Part shown: piece after piece, positions 20,759-29,499 of the stretch | Layout: the number at the start of each line of letters is the position of its first letter | Position numbering within the stretch: the stretch's first letter is position 1 | The notes under the pieces: generated by a model | The model's database searches: none | Seen by the model: the letters and a program-made list of their open reading frames with translations, nothing else | What the model was told of the DNA's origin: nothing | Translations under genes and position numbers: made by a program | Assembly: GCF_017792025.1 (NCBI RefSeq) | Contig: NZ_CP046956.1 | Span: forward strand, 2,418,001-2,482,000 | Direction of reading: 5' to 3' | Length of the DNA stretch: 64,000 nucleotides | From: Sediminibacillus dalangtanensis | GTDB taxonomy: Bacteria; Bacillota; Bacilli; Bacillales; Amphibacillaceae

Positions 20759-20808
20759 CAATTAGAACAGACTGAGAATTTGTGAAGCACCACGTGTCAT
20801 CTATGAAC

Positions 20809-21810
20809 CTATTCCTCAATGATCGAGAAATAGCTTTTTTCATTTTGGGTTATTTCTTCCATATATGTATCAACATCCAATTCGCCCGCCTGTTTTTTAT
20901 ATGTATGATATAGTCCTTCGAGCTGTAAATACTTCGCACCCATTATTTTAATGGCATGGCTGACAGCAATCAGTTCTCCTTCTCCAGGCATGAATGGATA
21001 CCTCACGTATAAATATCGATACAACAACTTTTCTAAGAGCTGATACAAAGTCGGATTTTCCTGCTCTACTTCTCTTAAAAGAACCTTTATTTGCTTGGTA
21101 ACAGGATGGTCTTCCACACTTTTAAGATCTGCTGGGTTAACAGATATCTCAGATTCCGCTTTTTCAACTACTATTTCCGAATCAACCTCCTGTTCAGCTA
21201 GCCATTCCATGATTGCCGTCTTTACTACAGGGTGTATCCTGTCATCCTTCAGTAATTGTTTCAAATAGCGAAGGTAAGGAGTTGGTTTCAAATTACTGCT
21301 TTGTACGATGATGCGCCACTGACGTAGTGGATCGCCCTGTTTCACCGCTTTGCTAAGCTCATTGATGTGATCATTTGCCTCTTCATCCATTTTATCCTGC
21401 AACAGCTTCGTGCTCATTTCCGCAAGTTGTTCAAGCTGAGAATTCATTGGCTCTGGCACTGTTTTACGGGAAAATACATCATCAATGATTTCTATAAGTT
21501 GCTCATATTCGCTCATTTGAAACAACAGCGTGACATAAATATGCAAGTACTCAAAAAAGTATTCATCTTCAAGAGACACGAGATGGCGACACAACGCTTC
21601 CGCCTCATCTGTTTCTCCGAGCTCCATCAGACAGATGATTTTCCCTGCAAAAATCTCATGGGAATAAATTTCGTGGTCAATCAGTTCATCTAACTTCTTC
21701 AGTGCATCCTCGTACCGTTTTTCTTTTAATGCCTGCAAGCTTTCTTCTTCCAATGCATCCTTCCACTTCGGAAAGATAATTACCTTATCCTGCTTTGTGT
21801 TCATCCGCAT
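20809..21810 (-). CDS. ysoA: TPR-repeat protein, YsoA-like
   Basis: A 333-residue soluble, largely helical protein with TPR-like units (LQALKEKRYEDALKKLDELI, then CLMELGETDEAEALCRHLVS). It lies directly upstream of tig on the same strand, the position of ysoA in B. subtilis. ATG at 21810 follows AGGTGAGGAAGG closely; an in-frame ATG two codons later is equally possible. No enzymatic motif. Role unknown; probably protein-protein contact. Confidence 0.85.
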   Translation of the reverse strand: MRMNTKQDKVIIFPKWKDALEEESLQALKEKRYEDALKKLDELIDHEIYSHEIFAGKIICLMELGETDEAEALCRHLVSLEDEYFFEYLHIYVTLLFQMSEYEQLIEIIDDVFSRKTVPEPMNSQLEQLAEMSTKLLQDKMDEEANDHINELSKAVKQGDPLRQWRIIVQSSNLKPTPYLRYLKQLLKDDRIHPVVKTAIMEWLAEQEVDSEIVVEKAESEISVNPADLKSVEDHPVTKQIKVLLREVEQENPTLYQLLEKLLYRYLYVRYPFMPGEGELIAVSHAIKIMGAKYLQLEGLYHTYKKQAGELDVDTYMEEITQNEKSYFSIIEE

Positions 21811-23512
<1,702 letters not shown>

Positions 23513-23867
23513 ATAAAACTTCACCAACTGTTACAGGCCTTGCTTTTCATTCTACCTAATTCACACGATAACGAAGCCTCAAACTCTTTATAAGCTATAC
23601 TTGCAAACGGAACAAAACCATTCTGATTAGAGTTGGAAATAGAAAGACGAGCGAAAAAGAAGACAGTTAACCCAATAATTTTTTTACCGCTTCTTTCTTT
23701 TCTTTTCATGGGGCATTCAAGAATAAAGTGAAAACTTCCTCCAGAAAAGCATGGATAAACACGCTCTAATTCATGAACAATAGAATTAAAAAATTTGAGC
23801 AAATAGACACTATATGTAAATCTCATCCCGCCTCCACAAGGCGCTATGTCTCTCACCATCCCTAAAC
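23513..23867. other. Gene-poor stretch
   Basis: A 112-codon minus-strand frame (23521-23859) crosses this region but has its only possible ribosome binding bases touching the ATG, sits directly after a terminator, and resembles nothing I recognise, so I do not call it a gene. No repeat or RNA is evident. Confidence 0.4.
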
Positions 23868-23912
23868 AAAAAAACGCTGAATCCCTTGACAGCCAGAGGA
23901 TTTAGCGTTTTG
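23868..23912 (-). terminator. Terminator of the tRNA operon
   Basis: AACGCTGAATCC pairs with GGATTTAGCGTT; on the minus strand the stem is followed by TTTTTTTGTTT, right after tRNA-Arg. Confidence 0.85.
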
Positions 23913-23920
23913 TTATGAAG

Positions 23921-23994
23921 CGTCCCAGGAGAGATTCGAACTCCCGACCCACAGCTTAGAAGGCTGTTGCTCTATCCTGCTGAGCTACTGGGAC
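23921..23994 (-). tRNA. tRNA-Arg (anticodon TCT)
   Basis: Minus-strand cloverleaf: acceptor arms GTCCCAG and CTGGGAC with discriminator G, D-arm AGCTCAGCAGGATAGAGC, anticodon loop CTTCTAA giving TCT (reads AGA), T-arm GGGAGTTCGAATCTCTC. CCA is not encoded. It is 44 bases downstream of tRNA-Gly in the same transcript. Confidence 0.95.
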
Positions 23995-24038
23995 ATGAAA
24001 GTAGTATTTATAATATTTTACTAAATTAAAATTATGTA

Positions 24039-24112
24039 TGGAGCGGGTGAAGGGAATCGAACCCTCATCATCAGCTTGGAAGGCTGAGGTTTTACCACTA
24101 AACTACACCCGC
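24039..24112 (-). tRNA. tRNA-Gly (anticodon TCC)
   Basis: Minus-strand cloverleaf with acceptor arms GCGGGTG and CACCCGC, D-arm AGTTTAGTGGTAAAACC, anticodon loop CTTCCAA giving TCC (reads GGA), T-arm GAGGGTTCGATTCCCTT, and an encoded 3' CCA. First gene of a two-tRNA unit. Confidence 0.95.
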
Positions 24113-24201
24113 ATAACAACTAGCTTATCATTCAGCACTTTCAGGTTTGCGCTACAGCAAAATTGATGGGAATGAATGATCGTTTCTAACGGACAAGATT
24201 C

Positions 24202-24230
24202 ATTATAGTAATGATCAGCAAACTTGTCAA
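24202..24230 (-). promoter_or_regulatory. Consensus sigma-A promoter of the tRNA operon
   Basis: TTGACA and TATAAT, both perfect, separated by 17 bp on the minus strand. Transcription would start near 24195, leaving a leader of about 80 bases before tRNA-Gly. Confidence 0.85.
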
Positions 24231-24264
24231 CTACTTTCTAAACTTTTCTCTTTGTTGAAGGGGC

Positions 24265-24309
24265 TTGACTGTAAACAGACTTTCCTCTCCAGTCGCTGTT
24301 TACAGTCAA
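24265..24309 (-). terminator. Perfect 14-bp inverted repeat after ysnB
   Basis: TTGACTGTAAACAG and CTGTTTACAGTCAA are exact complements around a 17-base loop, four bases after the ysnB stop. No T-run follows on the minus strand, so it may be a processing or stability hairpin. Confidence 0.6.
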
Positions 24310-24313
24310 CCTT

Positions 24314-24835
24314 CTAGTCCAATGATGTTCTATACATCATCTCTTCGATTGTTTTCCCGTTCCAATCCTTGAATTCGACAGTGATCTCTCCCTTATCTTC
24401 CCAACTCAAAATAGCGTAGGTATGCTCACTCCGGCCACGAGGCAATCTGATGCTGCCCGGGTTAATAAACAACTGGTTATCAACCCGCTCCGCCCCAGCT
24501 ATATGAGTATGACCGAAGCATATCACCTGCGCACCAACTTCCTCTGCACGGTAGGATAAGGGCATCAACGTGCTTTTCACTTGATGCAGATGACCATGGG
24601 CTACATAAAAATGGAGGCTTCCAACAGAAAAATGAGATTCATCAGGAAAACGGCTATCCATATCACAATTTCCGGCTACTTTCATGAATTGCTCCAGTTC
24701 AGGAGCATCTGCATCCAGTTCAGAATCACCGCAGTGGATGAACTGGTCTACTTCCTCTTTATGCCGATCACGGATAACAGCTACTTCTTCTGTCCATCCA
24801 TGACTGTCGCTCATAATTAAAACTTTCGGCATCAC
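24314..24835 (-). CDS. ysnB: YfcE/YsnB-type metallophosphoesterase
   Basis: Calcineurin-like phosphoesterase of 173 residues with the metal-ligand motifs MSDSHG, HCGDSE, AGNCD, VAHGH and FGHTH in the order typical of YfcE/MJ0936 proteins. These hydrolyse phosphodiesters in vitro; the physiological substrate is unclear. GTG at 24835 (giving MMPK) has GGGAG at 7-bp spacing; ATG 24832 is three bases further. It follows rdgB by 13 bp, so it is in the rph-rdgB-ysnB unit, as in B. subtilis. Confidence 0.93.
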   Translation of the reverse strand: MMPKVLIMSDSHGWTEEVAVIRDRHKEEVDQFIHCGDSELDADAPELEQFMKVAGNCDMDSRFPDESHFSVGSLHFYVAHGHLHQVKSTLMPLSYRAEEVGAQVICFGHTHIAGAERVDNQLFINPGSIRLPRGRSEHTYAILSWEDKGEITVEFKDWNGKTIEEMMYRTSLD

Positions 24836-24848
24836 AGCTTCTCTCCCT

Positions 24849-25442
24849 TTAAAGATCTTTCAGCCATTCATCTAGCTGCACAATTGCGTTCTTTCGGTGA
24901 CTGATTTGATTTTTTTCTTCTGAAGTCAGTTCGGCCATCGTTTTAGTTAGTCTGTTAGGATAGAAAACAGGGTCATAACCAAACCCGTTTTCTCCTATTG
25001 GTCGTTCGGCAATCCATCCCTCGCACGTTCCTCTTTTGAAAATAGTCGTTTTTCCCGGTCTTGCAACCGCCAATACACAAACAAACCTCGCCGTACGTTC
25101 TTCTTTCGGGACACCTTTCAGTTCTTCCAAAAGTTTGTCGACATTAGCCTGATCGCTTTTTTCTAAACCAGCATAACGAGCTGAAAATATGCCCGGCCTG
25201 CCTTCCAAAGCATCCACTTCCAACCCTGAATCGTCTGCCAAAACCGGAAGGGAAAATCTTTCTGCAATGGTTTCAGCCTTTAAGGCAGCATTTTCCTCAA
25301 AGGTTTCACCGGTTTCTTCTATATCAGGAATACTTTCGTCCAAGTCTAGCAGTGATCTAATCGTAATACCGTATTTTGAAAATAAATTCCGAAAATCTTT
25401 CACTTTTCCTTTGTTTTTTGTTGCTATAATCAATTGCTCCAT
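24849..25442 (-). CDS. rdgB: XTP/dITP diphosphatase (HAM1/RdgB family)
   Basis: Removes non-canonical purine nucleotides (XTP, ITP, dITP) from the pool, yielding monophosphate and pyrophosphate. The 197-residue product starts with IIATKNKGKVKDF (substrate-binding), has the metal-binding TGETFEENAALKAET, LADDSGLEVDAL and the ENGFGYDPVFY and SHRKNAI motifs. ATG 25442 follows GGGAGA. It begins 18 bp after rph, the common bacillar pair. Confidence 0.97.
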   Translation of the reverse strand: MEQLIIATKNKGKVKDFRNLFSKYGITIRSLLDLDESIPDIEETGETFEENAALKAETIAERFSLPVLADDSGLEVDALEGRPGIFSARYAGLEKSDQANVDKLLEELKGVPKEERTARFVCVLAVARPGKTTIFKRGTCEGWIAERPIGENGFGYDPVFYPNRLTKTMAELTSEEKNQISHRKNAIVQLDEWLKDL

Positions 25443-25460
25443 GACGACTCTCCCTACAGC

Positions 25461-26216
25461 TTATTCGTTATCCGCATGCTCACCAATTAAACCTGCCCAT
25501 TTTCCAAGCGCTTGTTTTTGAATGGTGAAAATGTCCTGCAACCCTTCATTAGCAAGGCCGAGCATCGTTTGCAGTTGTTCCATTGAAAAGGTTGCCTCTT
25601 CTCCTGTACCTTGAATTTCCACAAATTCACCAGATCCAGTCATGACGATGTTCATATCTACGTGTGCCTGGGAATCTTCCTCGTACTGCAAATCCAAAAT
25701 TTCTGTTCCATCAGGAAGAACCCCGACAGATGTAGCTCCCAGCAAGTCAGTTACCGGCATCTGTTTCAGAACTTTTTTTTCTACAAGGCTCCCGAATGCA
25801 AGGACTACTGCCACAAAAGCACCGGTTATAGAGGCCGTCCTGGTGCCGCCATCTGCCTGGATTACATCGCAGTCAACCCAGACGGTCCGTTCCCCTATTT
25901 TATCCAGGTCTACGACAGCGCGGAGTGAACGACCGATTAAACGTTGGATTTCCATCGTTCTTCCTGATACTTTCCCTTTTGAGGATTCCCGGATATTGCG
26001 CTGCTCGGTCGCCCGCGGCAGCATGGCATATTCTGCCGTGATCCATCCTTTTCCTGAACCTCGCATGAAAGGAGGCACCCTGTCTTCTATGCTTGCATTG
26101 CAGATCACTTTCGTGTCTCCTACTGTTATAAGGACCGAGCCTTCTGGATGCTTAACATAATTGACTTCCATATGTATAGGTCTTAATTGATTGACTTTTC
26201 TATCGTTGTTTCTCAT
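25461..26216 (-). CDS. rph: Ribonuclease PH
   Basis: Phosphorolytic 3'-5' exoribonuclease that trims tRNA 3' ends. The 251-residue product has [20 protein letters not shown], the basic RNA-binding patch [13 protein letters not shown], and the phosphate/metal site region with [16 protein letters not shown] and DLDYxED-like [11 protein letters not shown]. The open frame starts earlier, but ATG 26216 has AAGGAGG 9 bases upstream and the family N-terminus [13 protein letters not shown]. First gene of rph-rdgB-ysnB. Confidence 0.97.
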   Translation of the reverse strand: MRNNDRKVNQLRPIHMEVNYVKHPEGSVLITVGDTKVICNASIEDRVPPFMRGSGKGWITAEYAMLPRATEQRNIRESSKGKVSGRTMEIQRLIGRSLRAVVDLDKIGERTVWVDCDVIQADGGTRTASITGAFVAVVLAFGSLVEKKVLKQMPVTDLLGATSVGVLPDGTEILDLQYEEDSQAHVDMNIVMTGSGEFVEIQGTGEEATFSMEQLQTMLGLANEGLQDIFTIQKQALGKWAGLIGEHADNE

Positions 26217-26371
26217 CGTAAGAATCCTCCTTCTAATCACTTATTTATCGTAACATATTTTTGCCAATTTATATAAGTTCATACTCTATCTTCTGGATAC
26301 GAAAGGCTGAGACGCCATTATCACTGCAAGAAACGTAAAACTTGAATGCTACTATTAATTCGGATTACGTG

Positions 26372-26398
26372 AAAAAGGAGCCAGTAGCCCGGCTCCCA
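26372..26398 (-). terminator. Terminator of gerM
   Basis: GGAGCC and GGCTCC arms (GGGAGCC...GGCTCC on the minus strand) followed by TTTTTC, nine bases downstream of the gerM stop. Confidence 0.85.
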
Positions 26399-26406
26399 TT
26401 CATGGT

Positions 26407-27516
26407 TTACAAATTCCCTGTTGGCACGAACATGCTTTTCGTCACTGGTTCTGTATAAGCTGTTCCTGCTTCATTATAGATTTCCTCCACGTCTGCTACA
26501 TTTACGTCCACGGCCTCCACTCCAGGTTGATCAGTTAAAGTCAGTACCAATGTTTCCATGACTTGATCTGAAATAGAGGCGTTCTCCACACTATCCAATA
26601 TCTTTTCATTAAAATCAAGCGTCAGTACGCCATCTTTAATTGTCGGTTCTGCCGTCAGGCTCGTACCTGCATTGAACACATTCAACAAATCCAAATCCAG
26701 GGAAGGACCTTCAACCAAAGCTTGTACGATGGAGGCCATATCCTCTGCGTCTTTGGTTTCAACATGCTGGGTGACTGGTACATGGTAAACTTGTTCACCT
26801 TGCTGGGCTGGATAGTAAAGCGTCACCGCTTTACTATCCAGCAAATCTACATTGTCCCCATTGTATATATTGATGCCATTCGCCCTGGAGACGCCTTGGC
26901 CAATCGGTGTCCCACTAACTGGCATTTCCTCTTTGGCTTCCCCGTTTATTTGCAATTTTACCTTGTCGACGTTTTCAAATTGGGTCAACGTATAGGTCAT
27001 GGATTGTAGGATTTTTTGTTCATCTTCTGCCTGATATTCGGCAAATTCCTCTGATACATCCACTGTAAGGGTACCGTCCTTAAGATTCAGACTGTTGATT
27101 GTTGTTCCTGCCGGCAATACTGCTTCAAAACCATCTGGAAGCAGCTCTGTGACCGGTCCGTCTTTCACCAAATATTCCAGCGCCTGTTTCGCTACCTCTT
27201 TCGATTCCATTTGTGGTAATTCCAACGTTTGCGGTACTACCATTCCATTAGCATCAAGCAAATACAATTGCCGTTCCACAGTGGTCGGTTCCGCTTCTTC
27301 TGTATCAGTTCCCGTCTCTTCCGTTTCCTGGCTATCCCCTTCTGCTTGTTGCCCATCTTCTTCTGTCGTCTCATCCAAGTTATCTGTAAGGGATGCTTCT
27401 TCTGGAGGATTATCCATTTCCTTCAAAGATTGCTCTCCCTGAAATACCCCGCAACCTGTTAACCCGAAGGCTGCACTTACGATGCCCACAGTAATGATCA
27501 ATGCCCGCTTCCTCAT
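26407..27516 (-). CDS. gerM: Sporulation/germination lipoprotein GerM
   Basis: Lipoprotein of 369 residues with a lipobox signal (AAFGLTGCGVF, lipidated Cys22), a Glu/Thr-rich spacer (about 30-80), and two GerMN domains (about 85-215 and 230-355). In B. subtilis GerM is made in the mother cell and interacts with the SpoIIIA-SpoIIQ channel, and is needed for proper sporulation and germination. ATG 27516 has AGGAGGGG upstream. It would be contiguous with racE in B. subtilis; here a 640-bp repeat-filled gap separates them. Confidence 0.95.
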   Translation of the reverse strand: MRKRALIITVGIVSAAFGLTGCGVFQGEQSLKEMDNPPEEASLTDNLDETTEEDGQQAEGDSQETEETGTDTEEAEPTTVERQLYLLDANGMVVPQTLELPQMESKEVAKQALEYLVKDGPVTELLPDGFEAVLPAGTTINSLNLKDGTLTVDVSEEFAEYQAEDEQKILQSMTYTLTQFENVDKVKLQINGEAKEEMPVSGTPIGQGVSRANGINIYNGDNVDLLDSKAVTLYYPAQQGEQVYHVPVTQHVETKDAEDMASIVQALVEGPSLDLDLLNVFNAGTSLTAEPTIKDGVLTLDFNEKILDSVENASISDQVMETLVLTLTDQPGVEAVDVNVADVEEIYNEAGTAYTEPVTKSMFVPTGNL

Positions 27517-27663
27517 GCTTTCCCCTCCTACGATGGTTTGTACTACTATATATACGGCTTGTAAGAAAAATTAGACCAAGCATTGAAAATTTAGTTCAAG
27601 ATATTAGCCGAAATCCTAGAAGGAAGCCAGCAGGAGAATGGGGCCCTTGACCATATGTACCCA

Positions 27664-27898
27664 GGACAAAAGCGCAAGCGCCTGTTTAAAGGAGTACAGG
27701 CTAAAGCCGCCACTTCCTATGGCAACGCCTGTATGACCCACATCGTTTGGGCCTCCGACAAGCTTAAGAACAGCCTCGGCGTGGCGCTTTTTGCCACACA
27801 GAGGGTGGGCTTAAGACCTCGAGGGGGTAGGCACTGGACGTGGCTGGTTCAGCCAATAATTATCCACAGCCAATTAAATTTATCATTTCCTATACAAT
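27664..27898 (+). repeat. Structured repeat family A, copy 1 (long form)
   Basis: Runs from GGACAAAAGCGCAAGCGCC to TTTCCTATACAAT and is nearly identical to 60019-60258. Predicted pairings by eye: GCCTG with CAGGC near the 5' end, CCCACATCG with TTTGGG (weak), GTGGC with GCCAC around GCTTTTT, GGCTG with CAGCC near the 3' end, and the outer AGCGCC with GGC(G/A)CT. An exact DnaA-box sequence TTATCCACA lies at 27860-27868. The frame at 27655-27900 is only a read-through of the repeat. Confidence 0.85.
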
Positions 27899-27915
27899 AA
27901 AAAAAGAAGGTACTC

Positions 27916-28006
27916 AGACTCCTGTGGAAATAGCGCGAGCTGAGGGTCCCAAATGGTAAAGCGGTTCCCTCTACCAAGTTAGCAGAAGCCGTACCCACGG
28001 AAAGCG
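27916..28006 (-). repeat. Repeat family B, copy 3
   Basis: Reverse-complement relative of 219-307: CGCTTTCCGTGGGTACGGCT at one end, TTTCCACAGGAGTCT at the other, with the same TAACTTGGTA...TTACCA hairpin in the middle and the conserved CAGCTCGCGCT. Lies between family A copy 1 and the racE terminator. Confidence 0.7.
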
Positions 28007-28067
28007 AAGTAACCTGTCGGAGTGATTATCAGTAACTTTTCTAAAAAATATGTGAGGATTATCTAAA

Positions 28068-28149
28068 ATAAAAAACCGAAAAGGATTCGAATGGTTAGAT
28101 TTTCGAATCCGTTCGGTTTTTGCTTTGGCCATTATGCTTTTGTCCCAGC
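28068..28149 (-). terminator. Terminator of racE built from repeat family C
   Basis: On the minus strand AAAAACCGAACGGATTCGAA and TTCGAATCC...CGGTTTTTT form a long stem followed by TTTTATTTT, directly after the racE stop. The racE-side flank GGGACAAAAGCAT is shared with the inverted-repeat element at 59193-59300; the matching outer arm on the other side is missing here, so this is a half copy of that element doing duty as a terminator. Confidence 0.8.
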
Positions 28150-28155
28150 TTTTTT

Positions 28156-28962
28156 TCATACAGTGAGTGATACATTGGCTATTTCCGCTACCGGCTGATC
28201 AAGCCAAGACTTAGCGATGCTTTCAAACACTGTGAGTTTGCCGGTTGTGTATAACTTGTGCTGCGGCCTTCGTTCCCCATTAAACAGTTTGTTTTGATAT
28301 TGCAGGATGGTGCTTACTTCTCTGGCTGTTTCTTCACCAGAAGATATGATGGTTACTTTGTCACCGATAACTTCCTGTATCACTTCCCTCAGAATAGGAT
28401 AATGGGTACATCCCAATATCAGCGTGTCGATATGATTGCTCTCCTTCATAGGAATCAGGGTTTCGGCAACGATCCGGTACGTTTCCTCTCCCGATAGTAT
28501 CCCCTGTTCTACTATTGGAACAAAACGAGGGCAAGCAAGGGCATTGATATGGATTTCCTCATTGATATTTTTCAGAGCAGTAGGATATGCCTGGCTTTTA
28601 ATAGTTCCTTCCGTTCCGATGACACCTATGTGAAGATTTTCCGTGGATTTTATTGCTGCCCTTGCTCCTGGTTGAATAACCCCGATAACCGGGATGGGGA
28701 GTTCTTTTTGCAACAGCTCAAGTGTGAAGGCTGTTGCTGTATTGCAGGCAATGACCAGCATTTTTATCCTTTTTCCCATTAAAAAATTCACCAATTCTTT
28801 AGTGAATTGAACGACTTCTCGTTCTGGACGCGGTCCATAAGGACATCGAAGTGTATCTCCTAAATATATCAATTCCTCCCTCGGCAGCTGACGCATCAAT
28901 TCCCGCGCAACTGTCAACCCGCCGACGCCGGAATCTATTACACCTATTGGTTGATCCACCAT
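28156..28962 (-). CDS. racE: Glutamate racemase
   Basis: Cofactor-independent enzyme that makes D-glutamate for peptidoglycan. The 268-residue product has the two catalytic cysteines, Cys73 in IACNTATA and Cys near 184 in LILGCTHYP, plus the N-terminal GVIDSGVGGLTV. ATG 28962 follows AAAAGGAGCGAGA. It starts 14 bp after ysmB, so the MarR gene and racE are co-transcribed. Confidence 0.97.
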   Translation of the reverse strand: MVDQPIGVIDSGVGGLTVARELMRQLPREELIYLGDTLRCPYGPRPEREVVQFTKELVNFLMGKRIKMLVIACNTATAFTLELLQKELPIPVIGVIQPGARAAIKSTENLHIGVIGTEGTIKSQAYPTALKNINEEIHINALACPRFVPIVEQGILSGEETYRIVAETLIPMKESNHIDTLILGCTHYPILREVIQEVIGDKVTIISSGEETAREVSTILQYQNKLFNGERRPQHKLYTTGKLTVFESIAKSWLDQPVAEIANVSLTV

Positions 28963-28976
28963 TCTCGCTCCTTTTC

Positions 28977-29429
28977 TTATTTTGTACTGACTTTTTCCAT
29001 CTGTACGTGGAGCAGGTTTAAAATTCGTTCCAGTGTATCAACCTCTAAATCCGCAACATTTTCTAATACCTCTCCCAAATATTCCTGGCGTTTTCGAATT
29101 ACTTCTTTTATAATGCTTTTCCCTTTATCAAGTAAATGGATGCGTACAACCCGTCGATCTTTAGAATCCTTTCGTCTCTCGACTAGTTGATTTCTTTCCA
29201 TCCTGTCTACTAAGTCGGTAGTGGTACTGAAAGCCAGATTAATTTTATTGGACAGTTCGCCAATGGTCAAGTCCCCACTTTCGTCCAACCATTGTAACGC
29301 GACAAACTGAGGAGCGGTAATCGGGTAATTGGTCAAGATTTCTCTGCCTTTTTGTTTAATAATTGCTGCTATATACCGTAATTTCTTTTCAATTTCTGCG
29401 ATTGTTTTTTCTTCTGAAGTGTTATGCAA
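28977..29429 (-). CDS. ysmB: MarR-family transcriptional regulator, YsmB-like
   Basis: A 150-residue winged-helix protein: dimerisation helix EIEKKLRYIAAIIKQKGREI, recognition part LTIGELSNKINLAFSTTTDLV, and wing ERRKDSKDRRVVRIHLLDKG. TTG at 29429 (MHNTSEEKT) has AAAGGGGG at 7-bp spacing; the open frame extends further upstream into the antiporter gene but without a better site. It lies between the antiporter and racE, the B. subtilis position of ysmB. Target genes unknown. Confidence 0.88.
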   Translation of the reverse strand: MHNTSEEKTIAEIEKKLRYIAAIIKQKGREILTNYPITAPQFVALQWLDESGDLTIGELSNKINLAFSTTTDLVDRMERNQLVERRKDSKDRRVVRIHLLDKGKSIIKEVIRKRQEYLGEVLENVADLEVDTLERILNLLHVQMEKVSTK

Positions 29430-29499
29430 CTGATAGCCCCCTTTCGGCAGGACACTTATATAAAATGTAATAATAAATCCCTGAAAGTGCAAGAACTTC

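Noticed and set aside
23521..23859. 112-codon minus-strand frame after the tRNA terminator
   Set aside because: The ATG directly follows AGGG with no spacing, no promoter is visible past the terminator, and the sequence resembles no family I know. It could be revisited if conserved.
27655..27900. 81-codon plus-strand frame, with related frames at the other family A copies (39416-39649 and 59961-60152, minus strand)
   Set aside because: All of these frames are read-through of the family A repeat; reading frame and strand differ between copies, so the conserved unit is the nucleic acid rather than a protein.
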